Counted from the first letter of the stretch, positions 8,440 through 16,889 are shown. The stretch is DNA of 64,000 nt from Acidiparvus fluvialis (GCA_041263285.1 JBFSVS010000002.1:28156-92155); one strand, 5' to 3'. Notes: generated from the letters alone by a model not told the origin. Translations and numbers: made by a program.

Positions 8440-9821
8440 AGATTCATCTCTGTTTTAGGGCGGCCAATAGACTCATACATCCAACCTGCTTTTGCTAATT
8501 CATAAGGGGAAAATAAATTTCTAGCATCAATGATTTGTTTATACTTCATAAGGCGAGCTACCTTTTCAAGGTTAATCTTCTGATAATTGGCCCATTCGGT
8601 AACAATGACCAGAAGATCCGAATCTTTGGTCGCCTGAATGGGGTCAGCCTCATAGATGATAGAGAGATTGTCTCCGGGAAGAGCCCTTTTAAAGTTTTCC
8701 ATCGCTATATAGTCATGAACTGCTACCTTTGCACCTAGTCTTATTAAATCTCCAACGAGGTCTAGTGCGACGCTTTCACGAACATCATCTGTATTCGCCT
8801 TGAAAGCGAGTCCCCAAAGCGTAATCCGTCGACCCAAGAGGGGCTTTGAAGCATCGAGAGGATCAATTGAGAATAACTTTGCTATTTTTTTGAGTAGTAT
8901 CTTTTTTTGATATTGATTTGCCTGGAGTGTCGCTCGAAGAACCTTAAGATCCTCACCTACTTGATCCCCCAAGGTTAAGAGTGCCGATACATCTTTGGGG
9001 AAGCAACTTCCACCAAACCCGGGACCTGGATTCAGAAATGATTTTCCAATTCGCTTGTCGGCTCCGACAGCTCGTTTTACGTCATCAATGTCAGCTCCTA
9101 CCTTTTCGGAAAGATTAGCTATTTCATTCATAAAACTGATGCGAGTCGCTAGCATTGCATTTGAAGCATATTTGGTGAGTTCGGAACTTTCAGGTTTCAT
9201 AGAAAACCATGCTCCGTCATTATTTTTTAAGAAAGGAGCATAGAGGGTATGCATAATTTTTTGAGTTTCTTCACTCAGGCAACCTACGACAACACGATCA
9301 GGATTCATAAAATCTGAGATTGCATCTCCTTCCTTAAGAAATTCCGGATTGCTAACCACCTCAAATGAAGAAGAAACATCTTTGGAAATTAAATGCTCCT
9401 CAATGATTTTATGGATTTTTGAAGCAGTTCCTACAGGAACGGTACTTTTAGTAGCCACAATAAGGCTATTTATTGTTCTTGGATTTTGAGCAAGATATTC
9501 AGATATTTCTGAGGCCACTTGGAAGACATATTTCATGTTGGCTTGTCCGTCTTGTGCCTGAGGAGTCCCAACACAGATAAAAACAACGCAAGTTCCTTCG
9601 AGAGCCTCACCTATCTGAGTATGAAAAGACAGCCGACCTCCTTGAAGCGAAGAGACAAGGAGGTCTTCTAGGCCTGGCTCGTAGATCGGACTTTTACCGA
9701 GTCGCAAGGTTTCTATTTTACTTGCGTCCTTGTCCACGGCCGCTACTTCGAGGCCGACATGAGCAAAGCAGACAGCCGTCACAAGGCCTACATAGCCGGT
9801 ACCGACCACTGCTATTTTCAT
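8436..9821 (-). CDS. ugd: UDP-glucose 6-dehydrogenase
   Basis: Oxidises UDP-glucose to UDP-glucuronate, a precursor for capsule, exopolysaccharide or LPS sugars. N-terminal Rossmann motif MKIAVVGTGYVGLVTA, the STVPVGT segment, EFLKEGDAISDF, then the catalytic Cys in NPGPGFGGSCFPKD and the C-terminal GLAFKANTDDVRES. The frame opens at GTG 9830, but the ATG at 9821 starts the Rossmann strand and has AAAGGTG six bases upstream, so I start it there (461 residues). It heads the reverse run leading into tatA-tatC. The 66 bp to the divergent tolQ must hold both promoters. Confidence 0.94.
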   Translation of the reverse strand: MKIAVVGTGYVGLVTAVCFAHVGLEVAAVDKDASKIETLRLGKSPIYEPGLEDLLVSSLQGGRLSFHTQIGEALEGTCVVFICVGTPQAQDGQANMKYVFQVASEISEYLAQNPRTINSLIVATKSTVPVGTASKIHKIIEEHLISKDVSSSFEVVSNPEFLKEGDAISDFMNPDRVVVGCLSEETQKIMHTLYAPFLKNNDGAWFSMKPESSELTKYASNAMLATRISFMNEIANLSEKVGADIDDVKRAVGADKRIGKSFLNPGPGFGGSCFPKDVSALLTLGDQVGEDLKVLRATLQANQYQKKILLKKIAKLFSIDPLDASKPLLGRRITLWGLAFKANTDDVRESVALDLVGDLIRLGAKVAVHDYIAMENFKRALPGDNLSIIYEADPIQATKDSDLLVIVTEWANYQKINLEKVARLMKYKQIIDARNLFSPYELAKAGWMYESIGRPKTEMNL

Positions 9822-9896
9822 GAGACCCACCTTTCAAATAGTGTATCTCGAAATACCGTCTACTCTTGATATGATGAGCAAGTATCGGAGTCTTTT

Positions 9897-10574
9897 ATGG
9901 TCTTTTCAGTCATGGCGCAGGTAGAGCTAAATCTGTTTCAAGTTCTTCTTGATGCAAGTCTTTTTGCGCAATTGATCTTGTTGCTTCTTTTTATTTCTTC
10001 GGTTTGGAGTTGGTCAATTATATTCAAGAAAGCCAAGACTCTTGCTTCCATCAAGAAAACTTCTCAAAGTTTTCGGATGCTATATGACGGGGGAAAGGGT
10101 TGGAAAGAAGTCGACCGAAGGTCTGGAGAATTCGAAGGATCACCTCTTTTGGCTTTATATCGTGCGACTAAACAAGAATTGAGTTCTCCGGTTACCCAAG
10201 CCAAAAGCCCTGCGGAAAAAATCGTATCGATAGAAAGAGCCCTGCAGCGTGCAGGAGTTGTTCAGATGGGATTAATGGATTCACAAATGGGCACACTCGC
10301 TACAGTGGCTGCAGTCTCTCCCTTTGTAGGTTTGCTCGGAACCGTTTGGGGTATTATTGGAGCCTTTCGGGGGATTGGTATGTCAGGTAACGCAAACCTA
10401 GCAAGTGTAGCCCCTGGCATCAGTGAATCGCTTATCGCTACGGCGCTTGGCCTAGTGGCAGCTATACCCGCCTTAACTGCCTATAACTATTTCCAAGGAG
10501 AATTGAAATCTTTGCAAAATGCAATCGATGACTTTTCGTTAGAAATTATTTCCACCATCGACCTTCAATCCTAA
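9897..10574 (+). CDS. tolQ: TolQ/ExbB/MotA-family proton-channel protein
   Basis: Inner-membrane proton-channel subunit energising an outer-membrane-spanning complex. The 225 residues have one N-terminal span, a cytoplasmic loop, and the conserved paired spans GLLGTVWGIIGAFRGIG and PGISESLIATALGLVAAIPA, which carry the Thr/Ser pore residues. Length and motifs favour TolQ over ExbB. The ATG has GGAG six bases upstream. Unusually it is not followed by tolR but, after 3 bp, by a YaaA-like gene; no tolR, tolA, tolB or pal is in this window, so its partner must be encoded elsewhere. Confidence 0.88.
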   Translation: MVFSVMAQVELNLFQVLLDASLFAQLILLLLFISSVWSWSIIFKKAKTLASIKKTSQSFRMLYDGGKGWKEVDRRSGEFEGSPLLALYRATKQELSSPVTQAKSPAEKIVSIERALQRAGVVQMGLMDSQMGTLATVAAVSPFVGLLGTVWGIIGAFRGIGMSGNANLASVAPGISESLIATALGLVAAIPALTAYNYFQGELKSLQNAIDDFSLEIISTIDLQS

Positions 10575-10577
10575 AAG

Positions 10578-11306
10578 ATGCCTCAACCCTCAATTATCCT
10601 GGCTCCTTCGGAGGACAAAAAAGAAGGCGGTAGATTGGGCACTCTCTCAGAAACTAAAGACCAAGCATGGGTTAGAAAGGCTCTTCAAGGAAAAATTAGA
10701 GATTCCTCTCGCGCGGAGTTACTAAAAATTCTCAATGCCAAGGGAGATCTTTTCAATAAGGTGCTCGCTCAATCTAAAAACCTTCATAAACCTTTACCCC
10801 TGTTGCCAGCTCTTGAGCGATACCAGGGGGTTGCTTTTGAATCTTTGGGTGCTTCTTCGATTCCTTTGAGGGCGTGGCGGCAAGTTTTCATACTGTCCAA
10901 TCTCCGAGGGCTCGTTCGCGGAGACGATCTTTTGCCGTTTTATAAATTAAAGATAAATAGCTTCGAGGGGCTCAAAGCGCATCTCCAAAGGCAGTTTGTT
11001 TCGGAGCTTAATTTAATACCCAAAGGCCCAGTCTGGTCACTAATACCTGAAGATCAAAGTTTCCTGATCCATTCATGGAATAGAGAGCGTAATACAATCA
11101 TGATTCTTGACAGCTCAGGTAAGAAGGTCAGCCATTGGTCAAAATACTACCGTGGTCTTCTTGCTCGATGGATCCTTACTCATCAAAAAGGGGACCCCAA
11201 ACAAGTCCTCAAGGCTGTATTACCCTCGTGCCGTATTACAAATATGAATGATAACCAATACGGGGGAAAAGAGTTAGTGATATCCGTTGATGCAAAAAGG
11301 AAGTGA
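10578..11306 (+). CDS. YaaA/DUF328 (UPF0246)-like protein
   Basis: The 242-residue protein shows the layout of the peroxide-stress protein YaaA: PSIILAPSEDKK at the N-terminus (YaaA: ILLSPAK), RYQGVAFESLGA in the middle, FILSNLRGLVRGDDLLPFYKLKI (matching the family's LRPLDL.pYRLEM) and a C-terminal basic segment. In E. coli YaaA limits free iron and DNA damage under H2O2; a DNA-binding fold has been described for the family. Similarity is by motif order only and the protein is divergent. It sits 3 bp after tolQ and 3 bp before a DUF309 gene, suggesting one transcript. Confidence 0.72.
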   Translation: MPQPSIILAPSEDKKEGGRLGTLSETKDQAWVRKALQGKIRDSSRAELLKILNAKGDLFNKVLAQSKNLHKPLPLLPALERYQGVAFESLGASSIPLRAWRQVFILSNLRGLVRGDDLLPFYKLKINSFEGLKAHLQRQFVSELNLIPKGPVWSLIPEDQSFLIHSWNRERNTIMILDSSGKKVSHWSKYYRGLLARWILTHQKGDPKQVLKAVLPSCRITNMNDNQYGGKELVISVDAKRK

Positions 11307-11309
11307 TCA

Positions 11310-12074
11310 TTGGAATACCTGAACTCTCCCTTTTGGCAGCGTCAACCCTTTTTTCCACTAGAAATCCAAAGATTTCTTCGAACAAGATTTGAAAAAGCTC
11401 TCCATGATCCCCTAGATCGCCAGCACCTAGTTTGGCCTCTAATTTTAGGATCTCCTGGAATCCTAAAAAATTTCACAAAGGGAATTCCGACAGAAGAACT
11501 CCTAGTACAAGCGGCCAAAATGCTAGCAGCCGTTGAAATCAAAGAGCCCTCTATCTCTTGGCACTATCACCAAGAACTCTTTCCCGATACTGCCTCAATG
11601 CAAGAGGTGGGTTGGGTCCCCCATGTCTCTTGGCGGGCATGGGCACCGATGGTGTCGCTGAGAATTGGTTGGCAATTATCTTCTCTTACAGGGATAGACC
11701 CCGGGGTCGACTATCTCTTTAAATGTGGAATTTCCCTTTTCAACAATGGACTATATTTCGAATGCCATGACGCCCTTGAACCTCTGTGGCTTAACGCTAG
11801 AGGAGAAGAGAAGACCAATCTCCAATCTCTCATTCTTCTGGCAGCTGGATTTCATCATATCCAACACCAAAATTCGGCAGGAGCCCAATCCGTCTGGAAA
11901 GATGCCCTTACTCGACTTAATGGTCGGGGACGCTTTACCTTGTCCATGGGCAAACTCGAAATCGACGAGTCTCTGAGGATCTCAAGTTTGATCGTGTCGG
12001 AACTTGACTCGGTCAACGGCATAGACTGGGGAAAAATTTGGCAGCTACCAAAACCTCGTTGGAATCTGGTATAG
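11310..12074 (+). CDS. DUF309-domain protein
   Basis: 254 residues; the C-terminal half contains the DUF309 signature: a helix-rich LFNNGLYFECHDALEPLW (the HE-type motif, here CHD.LE) followed by SLILLAAGFHHIQHQNSAGA. The function of DUF309 is unknown; some relatives bind metal through the conserved His/Glu residues. The N-terminal half (PFWQRQPFFPLEIQRFLRTR onward) is not recognised. Translation starts at TTG 11310 with AAGGAAG upstream. Packed between the YaaA-like gene and sdaA, it probably belongs to the tolQ transcript. Confidence 0.72.
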   Translation: MEYLNSPFWQRQPFFPLEIQRFLRTRFEKALHDPLDRQHLVWPLILGSPGILKNFTKGIPTEELLVQAAKMLAAVEIKEPSISWHYHQELFPDTASMQEVGWVPHVSWRAWAPMVSLRIGWQLSSLTGIDPGVDYLFKCGISLFNNGLYFECHDALEPLWLNARGEEKTNLQSLILLAAGFHHIQHQNSAGAQSVWKDALTRLNGRGRFTLSMGKLEIDESLRISSLIVSELDSVNGIDWGKIWQLPKPRWNLV

Positions 12075-12114
12075 GCTCGGCCTAGATCGCGATAGGATTG
12101 AAGCAGGATACGTC

Positions 12115-13524
12115 ATGGCTATTTCAACGTTAGATTTATTTAAAATTGGCATTGGTCCAAGCAGTTCGCACACTGTTGGCCCCATGATTGCTGCAAGACT
12201 TTATGCATTGAAGGTAAGAGAGTTGGGAATCCTTGAAAAAATCTATAAAATTAAAATCGTTTTATACGGGTCCCTTGGAGCAACCGGGAAGGGACACGGT
12301 ACCCCCAAGGCATTATCTTTGGGCCTCATGGGTTACACACCAGAAGATGTGGATGTCGATAATATTGAAGCCCTACTAAAGACTATTGAAAATAATCAGA
12401 GCCTGTCTCTTTTGGGCCAACATTCAATTCATTGGCGGGAATCGGAGATGATTGAATTTGAATACAAAGCACTCCCTTACCATCCCAATGGAATGCGATT
12501 CGTTTCCTTTGCCAATAACCAAGAGGTGCTAAATGAAGGCACCTATTACTCCGTTGGAGGTGGTTTTGTGGTTGATCCCGAGGCACCACCAGGCGCCGAT
12601 CCCCTCAGGGCGGAGGAATTGAATCTTAAATACCCTTTTAACACAGCAAAACAGCTCCTTGCCCATTGCGCAGAGCATAATCTCTCGATTAGTGACGTTA
12701 TGTTGGCCAACGAAGCAGCATGGAGAAGTGAATCTGAAACCAAATTGAAACTGATATCAATTTGGAGGGCAATGGAATCTTGCGTGAGAAGAGGTTGCCA
12801 GTCTTCGGGAATGTTGCCGGGGGGCCTTCGGGTTCTTCGGCGAGCTCCCGCGCTTTTCAAGACCCTGAGTGAACGCCCAGAAAATCTTAAAGACCCCTTA
12901 GCTCTAATGGATTGGGTTAGTTTATATGCGTTAGCTGTTAATGAAGAGAATGCAGCTGGAGGAAAAGTAGTAACGGCACCTACTAATGGAGCGGCAGGCA
13001 TCATTCCTTCTGTTCTCCACTTTTATAGAAACTTTACGCAAGGATCCTCAGACGAAGGCGTCATCAAGTTCTTACTCACTGCGGGAGCTATTGGGACTTT
13101 ATATAAAAAGAATGCAAGCATCAGCGGAGCTGAAGTTGGGTGTCAAGGAGAAGTAGGATCGGCTTGTTCAATGGCGGCCGGAGCCTTGGCTGAAGTTTTA
13201 GGTGGTACGCCAAAGCAAGTTGAAAATGCCGCTGAGATTGCCATGGAACATCATTTGGGTTTAACCTGCGATCCCATTGGAGGCTTGGTTCAGATTCCTT
13301 GTATTGAACGAAATGCCATGGCCTCCGTCAAAGCAATTCAAGCGGCGCGACTTGCGCTCCATGGGGATGGCAATCATTTCGTCAGCCTCGACAACGTGAT
13401 TGAAACCATGCGGTTAACCGGTGCTGATATGAAAACAAAATATAAGGAAACTTCGCGAGGAGGCCTCGCCCTTCAGGTGGTTGGCATTCCTGAAGGGGTT
13501 TCGGTCAATTTACCAGAGTGCTAG
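12115..13524 (+). CDS. sdaA: L-serine ammonia-lyase (serine deaminase), single chain
   Basis: Oxygen-sensitive 4Fe-4S enzyme converting L-serine to pyruvate and ammonia. N-terminal beta domain GIGPSSSHTVGPM, then NEENAAGGKVVTAPTNGAAG and cluster-binding cysteines in CQGEVGSACSMAAG and LTCDPIGGLVQIPCIERN. 469 residues is the usual length of the single-polypeptide SdaA/SdaB type. AGGA six bases before the ATG supports the start. It ends one base before the stop of the convergent ahcY, leaving no room for a separate terminator. Serine also feeds one-carbon metabolism, which fits loosely with the SAH hydrolase next door. Confidence 0.96.
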   Translation: MAISTLDLFKIGIGPSSSHTVGPMIAARLYALKVRELGILEKIYKIKIVLYGSLGATGKGHGTPKALSLGLMGYTPEDVDVDNIEALLKTIENNQSLSLLGQHSIHWRESEMIEFEYKALPYHPNGMRFVSFANNQEVLNEGTYYSVGGGFVVDPEAPPGADPLRAEELNLKYPFNTAKQLLAHCAEHNLSISDVMLANEAAWRSESETKLKLISIWRAMESCVRRGCQSSGMLPGGLRVLRRAPALFKTLSERPENLKDPLALMDWVSLYALAVNEENAAGGKVVTAPTNGAAGIIPSVLHFYRNFTQGSSDEGVIKFLLTAGAIGTLYKKNASISGAEVGCQGEVGSACSMAAGALAEVLGGTPKQVENAAEIAMEHHLGLTCDPIGGLVQIPCIERNAMASVKAIQAARLALHGDGNHFVSLDNVIETMRLTGADMKTKYKETSRGGLALQVVGIPEGVSVNLPEC

Positions 13525-13525
13525 T

Positions 13526-14935
13526 TTAGTAGCGATATGAATTAGACTTGAACGGGCCTTGGTTTTTTACACCAATATATTTAGCTTGCTCTTCGGTTAA
13601 TTGAGTCAATTGAGCATTCAATTTGGAAAGCTGAAGGCGCGCCACCTTTTCGTCAAGAGTCTTAGGAAGTGTGTAGACACCCACAGGGTATTTTTGGGTA
13701 TCTCGTTCTGTCCATAACTCGATCTGAGCTAATACTTGATTTGCGAAAGAACTACTCATCACGTAACTGGGATGCCCCGTCCCGCAGCCTAGATTCACTA
13801 AACGACCTCTAGCGAGAAGAATGATCCTTTTACCGTTGGGAAAAATAACATGATCGACCTGAGGTTTGATTTCCTCCCACTCGTATTTTTCTATGGATGC
13901 TACATCAATCTCATTGTCGAAATGGCCAATGTTACAAACAATGGCATCATTTTTCATTTTGGACATATGTTCATGGGAAATTACGTGGTAATTGCCCGTG
14001 GCCGTGACAAAAATATCACCCAAAGAAGCGGCTTCATCCATTGTGACGACACGGTACCCCTCCATTGCTGCTTGAAGGGCACAAATTGGATCTATTTCTG
14101 TGACCCAAACTTGGGCAGAGAGGGCACGAAGTGCTTGAGCTGAACCTTTACCGACATCTCCGTATCCACATACTACGGCAACCTTACCGGCAATCATCAC
14201 ATCTGTAGCCCGTTTTATTGCATCTACGAGGGACTCGCGGCATCCATATAAATTATCGAACTTACTTTTTGTGACGGAATCATTGACGTTAATAGCGGGT
14301 ATTTTCAAATCTCCTGATTTAAACATGTCATAAAGTCGATGAACACCGGTCGTTGTTTCTTCGGTCACGCCTTTGATGGACGCTAACTTAGTGCTGTACC
14401 AGTTTGGTGAGGTTTTAAGCTTGTTTTTGATTGATGCAAAAAGTATTGTTTCCTCCTCGCTCTTAGGAGTTGATAAAACTGAAAGGTCTGATTCTGCTTT
14501 GCTGCCTAAATGAAGAAGGAGGGTAGCATCGCCGCCGTCGTCCAAAATCATATTGGCCTCTTGATCTTCAAAGTCAAAGATGCGATGAGTAAATTCCCAA
14601 TACTCTTCAAGACTCTCGCCTTTAATCGCAAAGACCGGTATCCCTGCTTCTGCGATTGCTGCTGCAGCGTGATCTTGAGTTGAGTAGATGTTACATGAAG
14701 CCCATCGAACGCTAGCCCCGAGAGCTTTCAGGGTCTCTATCAGGACAGCTGTTTGGATGGTCATATGCAGTGAACCAGCAATTCGGGCACCTGCCAATGG
14801 CTTAGAATTTAAGTATTCATGACGGATACTCATTAATGCAGGCATTTCTTCCTGCGCAATGAGAATTTCTTTTCTGCCCCAGGGGGCTAGATTGATATTA
14901 GAAATCTCGTAATCTTGTTTGTTGATAACAGCCAT
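13526..14935 (-). CDS. ahcY: Adenosylhomocysteinase (SAH hydrolase)
   Basis: NAD-dependent reversible hydrolysis of S-adenosylhomocysteine to homocysteine and adenosine, relieving product inhibition of methyltransferases. Seen: GARIAGSLHMTIQTAVLIETL at the N-terminus, WASCNIYSTQDHAAAA, the NAD site CGYGDVGKGSAQALRA, and the C-terminal tail ending KSNSYRY, matching the family's conserved K-x-x-x-Y-R-Y end. 469 residues is normal. AGGAG precedes the ATG by six bases. Expression is very probably controlled by the SAH riboswitch in its leader (15001-15088), a classic pairing: SAH accumulation turns on its own removal. Confidence 0.97.
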   Translation of the reverse strand: MAVINKQDYEISNINLAPWGRKEILIAQEEMPALMSIRHEYLNSKPLAGARIAGSLHMTIQTAVLIETLKALGASVRWASCNIYSTQDHAAAAIAEAGIPVFAIKGESLEEYWEFTHRIFDFEDQEANMILDDGGDATLLLHLGSKAESDLSVLSTPKSEEETILFASIKNKLKTSPNWYSTKLASIKGVTEETTTGVHRLYDMFKSGDLKIPAINVNDSVTKSKFDNLYGCRESLVDAIKRATDVMIAGKVAVVCGYGDVGKGSAQALRALSAQVWVTEIDPICALQAAMEGYRVVTMDEAASLGDIFVTATGNYHVISHEHMSKMKNDAIVCNIGHFDNEIDVASIEKYEWEEIKPQVDHVIFPNGKRIILLARGRLVNLGCGTGHPSYVMSSSFANQVLAQIELWTERDTQKYPVGVYTLPKTLDEKVARLQLSKLNAQLTQLTEEQAKYIGVKNQGPFKSNSYRY

Positions 14936-15000
14936 ATAACACTCCTAAATCGATCGACCTGATGAGATACCTACTTAACTCACCCGATACCGTTTGGTAA

Positions 15001-15088
15001 CAGATGAGCGTCGTTATGAAATCCGAAGTGGAGGTTCGAGCCTGGGACTACTTATAAGAAACTTAGTCGCGCAACGCTCCTCGAACAA
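15001..15088 (-). ncRNA. S-adenosylhomocysteine (SAH) riboswitch
   Basis: On the reverse strand, 65 nt upstream of the ahcY ATG, the conserved core elements of the SAH aptamer occur in order: TCGAGGAGCGTTGC, then CCCAGGCTCGAACC, then AACGACGCTCATCTG. GAGCGTTG pairs with AACGACGCTC (P1), and CGAG of the first block can pair with CTCG of AGGCTCG (pseudoknot), as in the known class. Downstream, TACC-AAAC-GGTA is a small hairpin that may be part of the expression platform. No long T-tract is seen, so control is more likely at translation or by mRNA structure. Confidence 0.92.
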
Positions 15089-15093
15089 CCTTA

Positions 15094-15120
15094 AATATAA
15101 CAAACTTACATGGCGTCGAA
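15094..15120 (-). promoter_or_regulatory. Possible promoter of the SAH riboswitch-ahcY transcript
   Basis: Reverse-strand TTCGAC (15115-15120) and TATATT (15094-15099) are separated by 15 bp, short of the ideal 17, but they place the start point just before the riboswitch. The spacing makes this tentative. Confidence 0.35.
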
Positions 15121-15130
15121 TATACAAAAA

Positions 15131-15736
15131 CTAAGACAAAGGCCAAATTCCAGCCCCAGCCCGGACTAATAGGGGCTCCTTACCGGTGATATCGAGAATG
15201 GTGCTAGATTCACCCTGTGGAGGCTCGTGAGTAATAATGGCCTCTAACATGGGGCCAAAAGATGCCTCAATCGCAGCGGGGTCATTGAGGGGGCTTTCCC
15301 CTGATCGATTGACTGAGGTTGTGACAATGGCCTCATTAAGATATTTTGTGATCGATAAACAAAAATTATGACGAGGTATCCTCAATCCGACGGTTTTTCT
15401 CGGTTGCCCTACCAATGAAGGAGGTACATTGTCATTCGCTGAAAGTATGAAGGTATAGGGACCAGGTAGGAGCCGCCTTAATAGATTTTTGTTTGAAGGC
15501 GTGAGGGGCTGACAATATTGAGACAACATCTCTAGACTCGAACAAAGTAGACTCATGGGTTTAGCCTCATCACGAGCCTTGATCTTAAAAATTTTCTCTA
15601 TCGCTTGAGTATTTGAAACTAGACATCCCATTCCATAGATCGTATCGGTTGGGTAAGCGATCACGCCCCCCCTTTTTAATAAGTTGGCTGTATCAGCAAG
15701 GGATCTATCGTTGATTGATTCAAGAACAATAATCAT
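15131..15736 (-). CDS. Threonylcarbamoyl-AMP synthase-like (Sua5/YciO/YrdC family)
   Basis: Family enzymes make threonylcarbamoyl-AMP from threonine, bicarbonate and ATP for t6A37 of ANN-decoding tRNAs. The 201 residues show the YrdC fold signatures: LKRGGVIAYPTDTIYGMGC near the N-terminus, FKIKARDEAKPMSLL, LPGPYTFIL, TVGLRIPRH and VTTSVNRSGESPLNDP. There is no C-terminal Sua5 domain, so it is a TsaC- or YciO-like short form; K-x-R and S-x-N residues expected for TsaC are present. The start overlaps the Nudix gene stop (15733-15736, ATGA). Only this copy is in the window. Confidence 0.88.
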   Translation of the reverse strand: MIIVLESINDRSLADTANLLKRGGVIAYPTDTIYGMGCLVSNTQAIEKIFKIKARDEAKPMSLLCSSLEMLSQYCQPLTPSNKNLLRRLLPGPYTFILSANDNVPPSLVGQPRKTVGLRIPRHNFCLSITKYLNEAIVTTSVNRSGESPLNDPAAIEASFGPMLEAIITHEPPQGESSTILDITGKEPLLVRAGAGIWPLS

Positions 15737-16362
15737 GCTGAATCAACCCTTTTTTTATAGAAACGGTCTTGAACTTCATTTGACAGGGGAGGGAGTATGC
15801 CTTTTTTATATGCTTGCGCAACGGAGATTCCCGTCACTGTAAGGCCATCGGTCAATTCGCCCGAGGAAATCCGTTCGAGGCATTCATCAAAAGGCTCTCT
15901 TCGAACCATTAGTTCCTCGTCGTTTTCAGATCGGCCATAGCAAGGACTTAAGCCCTCGGCTAGAAAAATAAAAGCTTCTTCGTCGGTCTTGGAGTTACTA
16001 GGTCGAAAGTAGCTAAGAGGTTTCCAAGATGTCGCCTGTAACTGACATTCCTCTGCAAGTTCGCGTTTCATACACTCAAGAGGACTTTCTGTCGGGCTTC
16101 CTCCGCCTTCAGGAATCTCCCAAGAATATTCTCCGAGGGGATATCGCCACTGCCCGACAAGGACTAAGCGATCCTCACCATCTATTGCTACTACCCCACA
16201 TGCCTGATGTTTGATCGCAACTACCGAATAGATACCCTGGGCTCCTTGGCGATGACAAAAGGTATCTTCTCTCACTGTTATCCAGGGAGAAGTATAGATT
16301 TCAGAAGTTGCAATTAATCGGTAGGGATTAGGATTCTCTGGGATGGGGAGTGGTATCAACAT
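15733..16362 (-). CDS. Nudix hydrolase, ADP-ribose pyrophosphatase-like
   Basis: Hydrolase of nucleoside diphosphates linked to another moiety. The Nudix box is clear: EIPEGGGSPTESPLECMKRELAEECQ, fitting G-x5-E-x7-R-E-x2-E-E. Upstream RLVLVGQWRYPLGEYSWEIPEGG is the NudF/ADP-ribose pyrophosphatase type pattern, so ADP-ribose or GDP-mannose-like substrates are most likely. 209 residues. It lies between rpsO and the tsaC-like gene on the reverse strand and overlaps the latter by 4 bp. Specificity is not decided by sequence alone. Confidence 0.88.
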   Translation of the reverse strand: MLIPLPIPENPNPYRLIATSEIYTSPWITVREDTFCHRQGAQGIYSVVAIKHQACGVVAIDGEDRLVLVGQWRYPLGEYSWEIPEGGGSPTESPLECMKRELAEECQLQATSWKPLSYFRPSNSKTDEEAFIFLAEGLSPCYGRSENDEELMVRREPFDECLERISSGELTDGLTVTGISVAQAYKKGILPPLSNEVQDRFYKKRVDSA

Positions 16363-16401
16363 CGCACAGAGTTTACCTTAAATAAATTAATTGAAAAAGA
16401 A

Positions 16402-16671
16402 TTAGTGTCTTAAATTTAGTCGATCTATTAATTTTTCATATCGAGATTTATCTTTTTTCTTGAGATATTCGAGTAGTCGTCGTCGCTGACTCACAAGGAT
16501 CATGAGCCCTCTTCGAGAGTGGTGATCTTTGACGTGAACCTTAAAGTGTTCATTGAGTAAATTCAACTGCTCAGTGAGAATAGCAACTTGGACTTCAGGA
16601 GATCCAGTATCGCTATCGTGAGTTTTAAAGTCTTGGATGACTTTTTGTTTTTGTTCATTAGTAAGGGCCAT
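16402..16671 (-). CDS. rpsO: 30S ribosomal protein S15
   Basis: Primary 16S-rRNA-binding protein of the small subunit. The 89 residues from ATG 16671 match S15: THDSDTGSPEVQVAILTEQL, HVKDHHSRRGLMILVSQRRR, LLEYLKKKDKSRYEKLI, ending LNLRH. A longer frame upstream to 16761 is not part of the protein: S15 has a fixed length, and AGGAG lies five bases before ATG 16671. tRNA-Leu lies 131 bp upstream on the same strand and may be co-transcribed. A hairpin covering the ribosome site (16673-16720) suggests S15 autoregulation. Confidence 0.97.
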   Translation of the reverse strand: MALTNEQKQKVIQDFKTHDSDTGSPEVQVAILTEQLNLLNEHFKVHVKDHHSRRGLMILVSQRRRLLEYLKKKDKSRYEKLIDRLNLRH

Positions 16672-16672
16672 A

Positions 16673-16720
16673 GGGGCTCCTAGAGCGGGGATGATACCCG
16701 TCACCACAAGGAGCAGTCCC
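16673..16720 (-). promoter_or_regulatory. rpsO leader hairpin sequestering the Shine-Dalgarno
   Basis: On the reverse strand GGG(16718-16720)-ACT-GCTCCT(16709-16714) can pair with AGGAGC(16676-16681)-CCC(16673-16675): nine pairs with one 3-nt bulge. The AGGAG ribosome site of rpsO lies inside the stem, and the stem ends next to the ATG. The loop contains a second hairpin, GGG-TATCAT-CCC. S15 is known to repress its own mRNA through leader structures that differ between phyla, so this is a good candidate, though unproven. Confidence 0.55.
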
Positions 16721-16802
16721 GATGCCGCTTCAAGGGTCAAAGTCCAAATGATGTTGGACACAAGTTAGTTTAAATCAAACGAATTGGAATTGGCTCTATC
16801 CT

Positions 16803-16889
16803 TGGTGCGGATAGAGGGACTCGAACCCCCATGCCCTTGCGGGCACTAGAACCTGAATCTAGCGCGTCTACCAATTCCGCCATATCCGC
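16803..16889 (-). tRNA. tRNA-Leu (anticodon CAG)
   Basis: Reverse-strand cloverleaf with acceptor GCGGATA/TATCCGC, an AATTGGTAGACGC D-arm, anticodon stem CTAGA/TCTAG around the loop TTCAGGT (anticodon CAG, codon CUG), a long variable arm TGCCCGCAAGGGCA as expected for a class II tRNA, T-arm GGGGGTTCGAGTCCC, and an encoded ACCA end. It lies upstream of rpsO. Confidence 0.96.

Noticed and set aside
12546..13004. 152-codon reverse frame inside sdaA
   Set aside because: It lies antisense to a strongly conserved serine deaminase, has low-complexity Pro/Arg/Ser composition, and no ribosome site. It is a shadow frame.
16672..16761. N-terminal extension of rpsO to 119 codons
   Set aside because: S15 has a conserved 89-residue length, and the leader hairpin and AGGAG site sit inside this stretch.
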